Assembly: GCF_036850765.1 (NCBI RefSeq)
Contig: NC_089492.1
Coordinates: 293,096,590-293,160,589, forward strand
Length of the DNA stretch: 64,000 bases
Direction of reading: 5' to 3'
DNA from: Saccopteryx bilineata
Taxonomy: Eukaryota > Chordata > Mammalia > Chiroptera > Emballonuridae
In this document: positions 1 through 9,500 of the stretch, one piece after another
Numbering within the stretch: position 1 is the stretch's first letter
How the letters are laid out: every line of letters begins with the position of its first letter
The notes under the pieces: generated by a model
What the model saw: the letters and a program-made list of their open reading frames with translations, nothing else
The model's database searches: none
What the model was told of the DNA's origin: nothing
Translations under genes and position numbers: made by a program

Positions 1-385
1 TATCTTCTTCCTCCTCCCCCTCTTTGTATGTTTATACTCCTCTTTCTTTGTAGCTGCTTCTTCCTAGTCCCACAAACTCAAGACGTTGCAACACAAAAAC
101 CTGTCTTAACTCTTAGTTTCCTTTCAACCACACCTCCTTTCTTCCCTGTTTGTGCAAAACTTCTAAGAATTGTCTGTAGAGAATTTACTGTATCTCTTGA
201 TCTTCCACCTCATCCCAACCCCTGCCCTTACCAGCCACCAGTCAGGAAACTGCAAGGATCCACCACACCTCCCAGCCACACCCTCACCTCCGTGTTGACC
301 CCTCCTGTCTCCTTCATGCTCACCTCTACTTCTCTTTGCTCTACACCTCTTTGCTCTACAGCTATGTAGCTTTAAGAGCTCCATA
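1..385. other. Unclassified pyrimidine-rich sequence
   Basis: CT-rich, low-complexity sequence with no recognised repeat family and no convincing gene. Short open frames here lack domain features. It ends at the target-site duplication of the SINE-B that follows. Confidence 0.5.
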
Positions 386-472
386 TGCTGATGACCAGTT
401 TTTGTTTGTTTGACTGTTTTGTATTTTTGAGAGAGAGAGAGACAGAGAGAGAGAGATAGAGAGAGATTAGAA

Positions 473-793
473 CAGGGGTCAGGAACCTATGGCTTGCAAG
501 CCAGATGTGGCTCTTTTGATGGTTGCATCTGGCTCGCAGACAAATCTTTAATAAAAATAATAATAACATTAAAAATATAAAACATTCTGTTGTATTACAA
601 TCCACTAATTTCTTACTGCTCATGTTCATGGTTGCAGGTGGCTGGAGCCAATCACAGCTGTCCTCTGGGACAACACCAAATTTTTATTGGATAATGCTTA
701 ACGTACACTGGTTGTTGTATGGCTCTCACGGAATTACATTTTAAAATATGTGGCGTTCATGGCTTTCTCAGCCAAAAAGGTTCCCGACCTCTG
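473..793 (+). mobile_element. Non-autonomous hAT MITE, copy 1 (321 bp)
   Basis: Ends are CAGGGGTCAGGAACC and GGTTCCCGACCTCTG, near-perfect inverted repeats. An exact 8-bp duplication, gattagaa, lies on both sides (465-472 and 794-801). Eight-bp duplications are diagnostic of hAT transposons, and TA at positions 4-5 fits the target preference reported for the Buster group. There is no transposase. A diverged second copy in opposite orientation is at 7584-8798. Confidence 0.9.
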
Positions 794-1051
794 GATTAGA
801 AGCATCAATTTATAGTTGGGGCATTTAATTGTTCATTGATTGCTTCTCATACCTGCCTTGAAGGGGGGTGGGGGCTCCAGCCAAGCCAGTGACTCCTTGC
901 TCAAGCCAGCAACCATGGGATCATGTCCATGAGCCTGTGCTCAAGCCTGCAACCTCCGAGTTTCAGGCCTGGTGCCCAGAGGTGGAATAAGGTCCGTTGA
1001 GGCCCTGGGCACAGAAGAAAATATTGGGCAGTTTAAAAAAAAAAAGAGAGA

Positions 1052-1452
1052 GGCCCTGGCCGGTTGGCTCAGCAGTAGAGCGTCAGCCTGGCGTGCGGGG
1101 GACCCGGGTTCGATTCCCGGCCAGGGCACATAGGAGAAGCGCCCATTTGCTTCTCCACCTCCCCCCCCCTCCCTTCCTCTCTGTCTCTCTCTTCCCCTCC
1201 CGCAGCCAAGGCTCCATTGGAGCAAAGATGGCGCGGGCGCTGGGGATGGTTCCTTGGCCTCTGCCCCAGGTGCAAGAGTGGCTCTGGTCGCGGCAGAGCG
1301 ACACCACAGAGGGGCAGAGCATCGCCCCCTGGTGGGCAGAGCGTCGCCCCTGGTGGGCGTGCCGGGTGGATCCCGGTCGGGCGCATGCGGGAGTCTGTCT
1401 GACTGTCTCTCCCCGTTTCCAGCTTCAGAAAAATACAAAAAAAAAAAAAAAA
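1052..1452 (+). mobile_element. SINE-A, full length
   Basis: The tRNA-derived head has recognisable pol III boxes (A box near TGGCTCAGCAG, B box GGTTCGATTCC). The middle runs from CTTCTCCACC through GCTCCATTGGAGCAAAGATGG, and the tail is GCTTCAGAAAAATAC followed by poly-A. The body holds CGCCCCCTGGTGGG near 1325, the reverse complement of a CTCF-like core. Box positions are read by eye; there is no evidence that it is transcribed. Confidence 0.95.
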
Positions 1453-1487
1453 GAGACATAGGGAAAATAAAAATACACGTTAACCAT

Positions 1488-1886
1488 TTTTTTTTTTTTT
1501 TTCATTTTTCTGAAGCTGGAAACAGGGAGAGACAGTCAGACAGACTCCCGCATGCGCCCGACCGGGATCCACCCGGCACGCCCACCAGGGGCGATGCTCT
1601 GCCCACCAGGGGGCGATGCTCTGCCCATCCTGGGCGTCGCCATGTTGCGACCAGAGCCACTCTAGCGCCTGAGGCAGAGGCCACAGAGCCATCCCCAGCG
1701 CCTGGGCCATCTTTGCTCCAATGGAGCCTTGGCTGCGGGAGGGGAAGAGAGAGACAGAGAGGGAAAGCGCGGCGGAGGGGTGGAGAAGCAAATGGGCACT
1801 TCTCCTGTGTGCCCTGGCCGGGAATCGAACCCGGGTCCTCCACACGCTAGGCCGACGCTCTACCGCTGAGCCAACCGGCCAGGGCC
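1488..1886 (-). mobile_element. SINE-A, full length, reverse
   Basis: Reverse-orientation copy starting with a poly-T tract and ending ...CCAACCGGCCAGGGCC. It contains two CTCF-like cores on the plus strand, a shorter one near 1583 and CCACCAGGGGGCG at 1603-1615. Together with the previous copy it forms an inverted pair separated by about 35 bp, so a transcript across it could fold back. Confidence 0.95.
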
Positions 1887-2242
1887 ATATTTTTTAATAA
1901 ATAAAAAATATTATGTACTATTAATGTTAAAATTGCACATATAAAACCAAACTTGGTGTCATTAAAAAAAGTGTAAAGTTGGGGTTTTAAGGGGCCCCTT
2001 CAGAAGTCGGGGTCCAGGGTGCAGGCCCGGTGATGTGCCTGCCGTAAAATCTGCCTCAGCATCTCAGATCAACACTCTATCCACTGTGACACCACTAGTC
2101 AGACTGCTGATGACCAGTTCTTATTGAGCTCCCACTTTGTGCTCATTCTGCTATGGGTTGAGAGATTCCTGATGCCTGGAGCTTGTATTCTACTTGGGGG
2201 TGGGGCATATAGTAAAAAAAGAAAAAAAAGAAAAAAAGAAAC

Positions 2243-2387
2243 CCCTTGACCAGGTGGCTCAGTGGATAGAGTATTGTTCCAGAGTGCTGAGTTCGTTGGT
2301 TCCATCCCTGGTCAGGGCACCCAATGGGAAGGGACCAATCAGTGTACAACTAAATGGAAAAACTAAGTGGAACAGCAAGTTGAACCT

Positions 2388-2418
<31 letters not shown>

Positions 2419-2484
2419 TTCTCCCTCTTTCCCTTCCTCTGTTACCCCCACAAATCTATGAAAATAAAAACTTTTTTAAAGAAC
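2243..2484 (+). mobile_element. SINE-D
   Basis: A tRNA-like head with GGTGGCTCAGTGGATAGAG and TTGGTTCCATCCC is followed by CAGGGCACCCAATGGGAAG, an ACCAATCAGTGTACAACTAA segment, a (TC)n tract and an A-rich tail. It is more diverged than the SINE-A copies. Flanking sequence at 2120-2242 and 2485-2847 shows nothing I recognise. Confidence 0.75.
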
Positions 2485-2847
2485 AACAACAACAAAATGA
2501 CTACTCAATAAATGAGAAAAATACTATACAGTCATATGTGGAGAATTAAGATGTGGTGCTTGTAGCAAGGTAAGTTCTTCTGTGACTGTTTTTGATTGGG
2601 TGCCTGTCTTGTATGTTGACAGTGAGACTTGGCCAGAGGGAGACCCCTTGAGGTGGAAGGAGGGGCCCTGGGAAGTCCTCAGTGAAGATGGAGCTTGGTA
2701 GAATGCAGCGATTTTGGTGTTCTGCACACTGGGGAGGGTCTGCACTCCCATTGCTGGTCAGGACAGAGGGTATGTGTGTGATCCCACCACCTGGGAAGAG
2801 AGCTGGCTGGGGGGATTTCTGGGGGCTTTGTGGAGAGGATAGAAGGT

Positions 2848-3031
2848 TTTTTTTAAAAGATTTTATTCAATTTTCAGAGAGGAGAGAGAGAGAGAGAGAG
2901 AGAGAGAAAGGGGAGGAGCAGGAAGCATAAACTCACATATGTGCCTTGACCAGGCAAGCCCAGGGTATCGAACAGGCAATCTCAGCATCCCAGGTCGATG
3001 CTTTATCCCACTGCGTCACCACAGGTCAGGC
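2848..3031 (-). mobile_element. SINE-C, reverse
   Basis: A T-rich end, TTTTATTCAATTTT, a (GA)n tract and GGAGCAGGAAGCATAAACTC lead to a head ending in ACCACAGGTCAGGC. The target duplication atagaaggt is visible on both sides (about 2839 and 3032). Confidence 0.9.
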
Positions 3032-3297
3032 AATAGAAGGTATTTAAGCAGTGCATCCCTAGTGGTGCTGCAGGGGGTGGTCGTGAGAGGAAGTACCAGC
3101 TCCAAACACTAAGCTCAGATAGTATGTATTCTAGCAGCTGTTGGGGGGGGGGGGGAGACCACCAACCTTTGCCTCTCTTCCTTGACCCAGCAATGGCCAA
3201 AGAAATGTGCAGTGAGCCATGTCCCTCTGGCCATTGCAAGAGCCCAGCATAAATGCTCATAAAAGACTGTAACGAGGCTTTAAAAAATGACTAAGGA

Positions 3298-3493
3298 GCC
3301 CTGGCTGGTTAGCTCAGTCTGTTAGAGCATCGTCCTTAAACACCAAGGTTGTGGGTTCCATCCCCAGTCAGGGCACATAAAGGAAGTGATCACATGACTA
3401 AGTGGATCAACAAATGAATGATTCTCTCTCTTTCTCTGTCTCTTTCCCTTCCACTCTCTGTCTCTTTAAACCCAATTAGTAAAAAAATAAAAT
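3298..3493 (+). mobile_element. SINE-D
   Basis: Head GCCCTGGCTGGTTAGCTCAG with B box GGGTTCCATCCC, then GTCAGGGCACAT, a (TC)n tract and an A-rich tail. The target duplication atgactaagga is present on both sides. Confidence 0.88.
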
Positions 3494-4494
3494 AAGATGA
3501 CTAAGGAACAGAAGACTCCAGTTACTGGAGGGTGACAATGCTATATTCCTCTCATGGCTCAGAAGAGTGTTGGCTTCGCTCTCACCTGGGACAGGGAAAA
3601 TGAGACGCCACAATGTGGAGCTCCCCAGAGTCGTTTCCACGGGGCCTGGCCTCTTCACATGGAGGCACATGTGACCTGTGCCCCCGAGACGCAGGCGGGG
3701 TGCAGGGCACAGGAAACTGTAGAATGAGTGTGTTTAATGGGTGCAGGAGCTGTCAATTCTGAGATAGGCCACAGAAAGGCCAAGAACAGAGAAGTAGAAC
3801 CTGCTCCTTGGAATTGCCATTGAGAAGACATGGGTGGGGCCGCTGAGGTTTGGAGTAGGGTAGGCGGCAGAGTGAGCAGAGATACACCTGTAAGGTACTC
3901 TTCTAGATGTTTGACCAGGTGTATCAGAGAGATGACCAAATGGGAGAGGAAAGTCTGAGTCCTGGATATATGATCCCTCCTCTTGCAGTTGGGAGGGACT
4001 TAGCATGATAAAGGGCCAAGGGTCTGTTTTAGAGGCAGGGTGTAGCCTACCCTAGAGGAGTTTCCCGTTGGAGCAAGTTCAGCCTTCAGTGGGAGGAGAG
4101 ACCTCCTGTATCAGGTTGAGGGCAGGTGGGCCTGACAGGTGTGGGTCAAGGCCAGTGAAAGAGGAGGGGGGCGGGCCCAGATGTTACTCCTCAGTAAATG
4201 AAATAAGGATTTGGCAGTGGAATAGTCATGGGTCTCATAAGGAAGTGAATGAAATGCAAGAGGCAGGAGACATGAAGCTGATGCAAGGTGGAGGGTCCGT
4301 GTGAGGGCAGGTGAGGTGGAGAGGGAGGTGCTGTCAGGGACATGGTGAGGGCCCTGCAGGCAGGGGATGAAAAGAACCATGCACGAGAGCCCAGAGCAGC
4401 AGACCATGGGTCTCCAGGCACAGCTGCATGGCCCCCTTTACTGGACATGTGAGGCCAGCCTACTTTATTTGTTTCTTGTATTAGGATGTAACAA
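3494..4494. other. Unclassified purine-rich sequence
   Basis: The plus strand is rich in GGAGAG/GGTGAGG-type words and loosely resembles the G-rich blocks at about 15.8-16.5 and 22.7-24.6 kb. No convincing gene or TE is seen. A 27-bp stretch at 3536-3562 recurs exactly at 5085-5111 inside an L1 fragment (see findings). Confidence 0.45.
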
Positions 4495-4754
4495 GTAGGT
4501 GGCATTTAATGCATTCACAGTGTTGTGCAACCAATGTTGTTTGGTTCCAAAACATTTTCATCACTCCAAAAGGAAATCTTGTACCTATTAAGCAGTTATA
4601 ACCGGTAACCCTCTCCTCCACCCTCTGGCCCTCACATATTTCCTTCTGTGTATGGATTTGTTTTTTCTGGATATTTCTTAAGTGGACTCATATAACATGT
4701 AACTTTTTGTGTCTGGCTTTTTTCACTTAGCATGATGTTTTTAAGAGTCATCCT

Positions 4755-5067
4755 TGCCTGACCAGGCGGTGGCGCAGTGGATAAAACATCAGACTGGGAC
4801 GTGGAGGACCCAGGTTCAAGACCTCGAGGTTGCCAGCTTGAGCGCAGGCTCATCTGGTTTGAGCAAGGCTCACCAGCTTGAGCCCAAGGTCACTGGCTCG
4901 AGCAAGGGGTTACTTGGTCTGCTGTAGCCCCCAGTCAAGGCACATATGAGAAATCAACTAAGGAACTGCAAGGAAGAATTGATGTTTCTCATCTCTCTCC
5001 TTTCCTGTCTGTCTGTCCCTATCTGTCCCTCTCTCTGTCTCTGCCACAAATTAAAAAAAAAAAAAAG
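4755..5067 (+). mobile_element. SINE-B in old L1
   Basis: Head GCCTGACCAGGCGGTGGCGC, then GGTTCAAGACC, the CAAGGCACATATGAGAAATC motif, GATGTTTCTCATCTCTC and a poly-A tail. The target duplication aagagtcatcctt is on both sides. Confidence 0.93.
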
Positions 5068-5315
5068 AGTCATCCTTACTTGGTCAATGCTATATTCCTC
5101 TCATGGCTCAGTAATATTCCATTGTGTGGATATGCCACATTTTGTTTGTCCCTCCATCAGTTGATGGATGTTTGGGTTGTTTCCACCTGCTGGTGATTGC
5201 GAATAGTGCTTTAAAGAATAGGCATGCACATGTATTTGAGTGCCAGTTGCCCGTTCTTTTGGATATATGTGTAGGCATGGAATTGCTGGATCATATGCCA
5301 GTTCTATGTTTAATT

Positions 5316-5542
5316 TTTTTTTTAATTCAGTGAGAGGAGGGGAGGCAGAGATAGACTCCTGCAGGTACCCCAACTGGGATTCATCCAGCAAGCCCATTAG
5401 GGGGCGATGCTCTGCCCATTTGGGGCATTGCTCCATTGCTCACCAACCGAACTCTTTTTAGAGCCTGAGGCAGAGGCCATGGAACCATCTACAGTGCCCA
5501 GTACCAACTTGCTCCAATGGAGCCATGGCTGCAGGACGGGGA

Positions 5543-5601
<59 letters not shown>

Positions 5602-5720
5602 GAGAGAGAGAGTGGCGAAGAAGCAGATGGGTCCTCCTTCTGTGTGCCGTGACCAGGAATCAAACCCAGGACATCCACATGCTGAGCTGATGCTCTACCA
5701 CTGAGCAAACCAGCCAAGGC
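5316..5720 (-). mobile_element. SINE-A with long (GA)n, reverse
   Basis: Reverse SINE-A with a (GA)n expansion at about 5547-5600. The CTCF-like core has decayed to CCATTAGGGGGCG (5395-5407). It shares the target word tatgtttaattttt with the next two SINEs. Confidence 0.9.
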
Positions 5721-5731
5721 TTATGTTTAAT

Positions 5732-5957
5732 TTTTTAAAAAGATTTTCTTTATTGATTTTAGAGAGAGAGGAGAGGGAGGGGGACAGAGAGAGAGAGAGA
5801 GAGAGAGAGAGAAAGTTAGGGGGGAGGGAGGAACAGAAAGCACTAACTCACAGTTGCTTGTCCTGTGTGTCTTGACCAGGTTAGTCCCAGGGTTTTTAAA
5901 CCGTCAGCCTCAGCATTCCAGGCTGACACATCATCCATTGCACCAGCACAGGCCAGG
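5732..5957 (-). mobile_element. SINE-C, reverse
   Basis: T/A-rich tail, (GA)n tracts, AGCACTAACTCACA and the head complement ending CACCAGCACAGGCCAGGC. It is the second SINE in a stack of three. Confidence 0.82.
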
Positions 5958-5975
5958 CTCTATGTTTGACTTTTC

Positions 5976-6308
5976 TTTTTCTTTTTTCTTTTTTTTACAG
6001 AGAGAGAGTCAGAGAGAGGGACAGATGGGGACAGACAGACAGGAACGGAGAAAGATGAGAAGCATCAATCATCTGTTTTTTGTTGCAACACCTTAGTTGT
6101 TCATTGATTGCTTTCTCATATGTGCCTTGACCGTGGGCCTCCACCAGACCGAGTAACCCCTTGCTCGAGCCAGCGACCTTGGGTCCAAGCTGGTGAGCTT
6201 TGCTCAAGCCAGATGAGCCCACGCTCAAGCTGGCGACCTTGGGGTCTTGAACCTGGGTCCTCAGCATCCCAGTCCGATGCTCTATCCACTGCGCCACTGC
6301 CTGGTCAG
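5976..6308 (-). mobile_element. SINE-B, reverse
   Basis: ACAGAGAGAGAGTCAGAGAG tail, AGAAGCATCAATCATC, CATATGTGCCTTGACCGTGG and GCGCCACTGCCTGGTCAGG at the head. The following tatgtttgac repeats the left flank. Confidence 0.92.
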
Positions 6309-6616
6309 GTTATGTTTGACTTTTTGAGGAAGGAGTAGACTGCTTCTCACAGTGGCTGCACCATTTTACATTCCCACTAACAGTGCACAAGTGTTCCAAC
6401 TTCTGCACGTCCTCTCCAGCACGCGTTATTTTTCTTTTCTTTGATTATAGGCATTCTAGTGGATGTGGAGTGGCACCTGGCTTGTTTATTTTACATGTGT
6501 TTTCTCAGTTAAACAGTGGTTTCTGCAGGCAGCAATGTACCAGTGGGGTGGGGGAGCAACAGGGCCCAGGGGCCTGGTGATGAGGTGGGACCTATAAACT
6601 TTGCCTCTGATGGTTT

Positions 6617-7019
6617 CTTTTTTTTTTTTTTTCTTTCATTTTTCTGAAGCTGGAAACAGGGAGAGACAGTCAGACAGACTCCCATATGCGCCCGACCGGG
6701 ATCCACCCGGCACGCCCACCAGGAGAGACACTCTGCCCACCAGGGGGCGATGCTCTGCCCATCCTGGGCGTCGCCATGTTGCGACCAGAGCCACTCTAGC
6801 GCCTGAGGCAGAGGCCACAGAGCCATCCCCAGCGCCTGGGCCATCTTTGCTCCAATGGAGCCTTGGCTGCGGGAGGGGAAGAGAGAGACAGAGAGGAAAG
6901 CGCGGCGGAGGGGTGAAGAAGCAAATGGGCGCTTCTCCTGTGTGCCCTGGCCGGGAATCGAACCCCGGTCCTCCGCACGCTAGGCCGATGCTCTACCGCT
7001 GAGCCAACCGGCCAGGGCC
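6617..7019 (-). mobile_element. SINE-A, reverse
   Basis: Complete SINE-A flanked by the 15-bp duplication gcctctgatggtttc (about 6602 and 7020). It contains one intact CCACCAGGGGGCG at about 6736; a second position has decayed to CACCAGGAGAG. Confidence 0.95.
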
Positions 7020-7575
7020 GCCTCTGATGGTTTCTACAATTCTTCTGGGAGGCACTGTTATCTCTGCGACAGAACAGCCTTAGAGAAACGAAGTGGCTTG
7101 CTTTGGCTCACGCAGCTTCCTACTGGGGACAGAATTTGCTTAATCCAAAGCCTCCTCCTCCCCTGTTTATTCCCTGGTATCCCTGCAAGGCTGGATCTTG
7201 GGCACTAGGTGGGTTCCCAGAGGCGTTCCAATGGCCAAACCTGCCCTATTCATGCAGAAGCGAGGGGTCTGGGGCAGGTGTCAGACCAAATTTTTACATG
7301 AAGATACTTCTTAGAATATGAGCCTCTTTATATGAACTTGGGAACTGACTTTTCTGGAAAAGCTTTCTGTTTGCTCAGCCGTATTTCCATTGTCCAGTTT
7401 TTGGATGGCCTCTCAGCAGCACGGCATTTCACAGGAGAGCAGCGCCCCCTGGGTGAAGGAGGTTCAGCCGCAGTCAAGCCGAGGCCAAGGGGAACCAGCC
7501 TCTTAGACCAGCAGGCTCGCTCTTTGCTGTGGGTGTAGGCTATGGGCTGGTGCGTCCTCAGTCACCTTATGCAGA
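7020..7575. other. Unclassified single-copy-looking sequence
   Basis: No recognised repeat. Open frames at 7103-7321 and 7332-7538 show no domain, signal peptide or splice context that I trust. It ends at the duplication of the next hAT MITE. Confidence 0.4.
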
Positions 7576-7788
7576 GCCCACAGCAGGGTTCAGGAACCTT
7601 TTTGTCTGAGAGAGCCATGAACGCCACATATTTTAAAATAATTCCGTGAGAGCCATACAAAGACCCGTGTACATTAAGCATTATCCAATAAAAATTTGGT
7701 GTTGTCCCAGAGAACAGCTGTGATTGGCTCCAGCCACCCGCAACCCTGAACATGAGTGATAGGAAATGAATGGATTGTAATACATGAG

Positions 7789-8304
7789 TGATAGATATGT
7801 AAATTCCAAACTGCCCTCTTTTTTTTTTTTTTTTTTTTTTTAATTTTTTATTCATTTTAGAAAGGAGAGAGAAAGAGAAGGGGGAGGAGCAGGAAGCATC
7901 AACTCCCATATGTGCCTTGACCAGGCAAGCCCAGGGTTTTGAACTGGTGACCTCAGCATTTCCAGGTCGACGCTTTATCCACTGCGCCACCACAGGTCAG
8001 GCGAAACTGCCCTCTTGATGTTCCACTTATCTGTCAGACCTCACCCTTACTGGACTATCGCCCCTGAGACAAAGGAATTCCAAAAAGCTGAGAAGCCGCC
8101 CCAAGGAGGGGCTCCGGACATACCAGGACTTTTGATTCAACATCCACATGCTCCAAGCCCCCAAGGAGGAGCATTCGGACATACCAGGACTTTTGCCTCA
8201 GTATCCCCTCAGGCTCTCCCTAACACTATATAACTCGCCTCTAGTCTGTATCCTTTCAATAAAGCCTGTTACTCTGGTCTTTCGGACTCCCATGGATTCC
8301 AACA
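7789..8304 (+). mobile_element. Solo LTR, same family as the 34-40 kb provirus
   Basis: It begins TGATAGATATGTAAATTCC and ends ATGGATTCCAACA, with a TATA-like actatataac near 8225 and polyadenylation signal AATAAAGCC near 8258. Flanks give a 5-bp duplication with one mismatch (atgag and gtgag). Ends, poly-A region and internal words match the LTRs at 34134-34476 and 39498-39840. A SINE-C interrupts it; without that it is about 320 bp. Confidence 0.85.
7810..8002 (-). mobile_element. SINE-C inside solo LTR, reverse
   Basis: Poly-T, TTATTCATTTTAG, GA-rich tract, GAGCAGGAAGCATCAACTCC and a head ending ACCACAGGTCAGGC. The duplication aaactgccctctt lies on both sides within the LTR, proving insertion after the LTR. 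Confidence 0.95.
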
Positions 8305-8355
8305 GTGAGAATGTTTTATATTTTTAACGTTGTTATAATATAATAACGTTGTTAT

Positions 8356-8698
8356 TTTTTTTTTTTTTTACAGAGACAGAGAGTGAGTCAGAGAGAGGGA
8401 TAGACAGGGACAGACAGACAGGAATGGAGAGAGATGAGAAGCATCAATCATTAGTTTTTCATTGCGCATTGCAACATCTTAGTTGTTCATTGATTGCTTT
8501 CTCACATGTGCCTTGACCGTGGGCCTTCAGCAGACCAAGTAACCCCTTGCTGGAGCCAGCGACCTTGGGTTCAAGCTGGTGGGCTTTTTGCTCAAACCAG
8601 ATGAGCCCGCGCTCAAGCTGGCGACCTCAGGGTCTCGAACCTGGGTCCTCTGCAACCCAGTCCGACGCTCTATCCACTGCGCCACTGCCTGGTCAGGC
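8356..8698 (-). mobile_element. SINE-B inside hAT MITE, reverse
   Basis: Typical SINE-B in reverse, ending GCCACTGCCTGGTCAGGC, with the duplication acgttgttattttt on both sides (from about 8336 and from 8699). Confidence 0.95.
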
Positions 8699-9039
8699 AC
8701 GTTGTTATTTTTTTATTAAAGATTTGTCTGTGAGCCAGATGCAGCCATCAAAAGAGCCACATCTGCCTCGCGAGCCATAGGTTCCCGATCCCTATGTCGC
8801 CCACAGCATCTAGCGACAGGAAAGGAATGCGAGGAGGATGGGACAAATCCAGGTGCTGGAGGAAGAAGACCCGGAAAAAGCAGACACATGGGCCCAGCAC
8901 CCCAAGCCCTAGAGGCCCTGTCTTTTGGGGTTTTTTGGGGGGGGAGGGTGTCCTTTTTTGGTCTCTTAAGAGGGTGGGCAGAAGCAAAGGGCTTGATGTG
9001 GGGACACTTCCTTGACACAAAGAAGAGGATGAGAGGTGA

Positions 9040-9500
9040 GATCTACTCACAATCACGGGGCCCAGATTTGATGTCAGGGCTCTCAATCTCTTAGGTAAGA
9101 CCCCTCCCAATACTCAGAGGCTGCAGAGCAAATGTGACAGTACTCTCTGCTGTCACAGTGGTCCCTTGCGCTCACTCACATGCATGCTGCCAGGAAATGA
9201 ACTTCTCTACTGCCATCTAGTACACATCTTGGGACTATTCGCTGTTTACTAAGCATCTGCTATTATAATTTTGTAACTGCCAATCTCCAAGTCACCTTAC
9301 ATAATCACTAGCCTAGGATGACTTATACACCCATAGTGGTAAGAGCCAAAGTGCATGTGGTGGGACGCTCTAGCCTCTCATGTGGGACTCCTCTTCATAG
9401 TCAGAATCCAAAGCCCATGTGACAGAACCCGCTATTCTCTCAGGTGGAACCTTTCTCCCAACTCGCAGGACTCAGAGCTAATTTGACAGGACCTCCTATT
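9040..9500 (+). repeat. Degenerate ~64-bp minisatellite around a CTCF-like motif
   Basis: Diverged units share the pattern ACTCACAGGATCCAGAGC - TGATGTGACAGGACC - CTCTCTCAGGTGGGACC. The array is interrupted at 9205-9250 by CTCTACTGCCATCTAGTAC and following sequence. The same arrangement, minisatellite then motif then minisatellite, recurs at 24741-25760, so the two are homologous parts of a larger repeat unit. Confidence 0.7.
9207..9226 (-). promoter_or_regulatory. CTCF-like motif (array copy)
   Basis: The minus strand reads GTACTAGATGGCAGTAG, close to the CTCF core CCASYAGRKGGCRSY but lacking the first two C. It is a motif-level prediction by eye, supported by recurrence of the surrounding block; binding is unknown. 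Confidence 0.35.

Larger units (their letters stand above)
967..2048. mobile_element. Unresolved insert carrying two SINE-A copies
   Basis: This segment interrupts the SINE-B. Non-SINE portions are about 967-1051 and 1887-2048. Its edges resemble imperfect inverted repeats (aggcctggtgccc and gggtgcaggccc), which hints at a DNA transposon, but I cannot fix the boundaries or a duplication. Two SINE-A inserted inside it in opposite orientations. Confidence 0.4.
401..2104 (-). mobile_element. SINE-B, minus, split by two later insertions
   Basis: The pieces at 401-472, 794-966 and about 2049-2104 are parts of one SINE-B in reverse orientation: a GA-rich tail, the AGAAGCATCAAT core, and a tRNA-like head ending near CTATCCACTG. 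A 15-bp duplication, tgctgatgaccagtt, flanks the whole at 386-400 and 2105-2119, so everything between is one SINE plus later insertions. The insertions are a hAT MITE (473-793) and a second insert (about 967-2048). Confidence 0.85.
4495..6485 (-). mobile_element. Old L1 fragment (ORF2 C-terminus and 3' UTR), reverse
   Basis: Non-SINE pieces at about 4495-4754, 5068-5315 and 6309-6485 read in reverse as the 3' part of L1. Typical words are CATTGTGTGGATATGCCACATTTTG, split here to stay short: GTGGATATGCCACATTTTG, and CATTCCCACTAACAGTGCACAAG. It is clearly older than the L1 at 56-63 kb. At least four SINEs inserted into it. Confidence 0.82.
7584..8798 (-). mobile_element. hAT MITE, copy 2, expanded by three insertions
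   Basis: This is the same family as 473-793 but inverted: CAGGGTTCAGGAACC at the left, the shared interior words, and GGTTCCCGATCCCT near the right end. An 8-bp duplication, gcccacag, flanks it (7576-7583 and 8799-8806). It holds a solo LTR (7789-8304), a SINE-C inside that LTR, and a SINE-B (8356-8698). The right terminus has a few extra bases compared with copy 1. Confidence 0.82.

Noticed and set aside
1052..1130. tRNA-like A and B boxes that could be taken as tRNA genes
   Set aside because: They belong to SINE heads with SINE bodies, poly-A tails and target duplications; no complete cloverleaf was found.
1052..1452. Assignment to horseshoe bats from the SINEs
   Set aside because: The Rhin-1 SINE I associate with Rhinolophus differs from all four families here, so only a general bat assignment is made.
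1254..1850. 198-residue open frame rich in Pro/Ala/Arg, and similar long frames at 21206-21728, 47269-47835 and 50749-51279
   Set aside because: They translate SINE-A sequence. The same peptide text recurs in every SINE-A copy on both strands.
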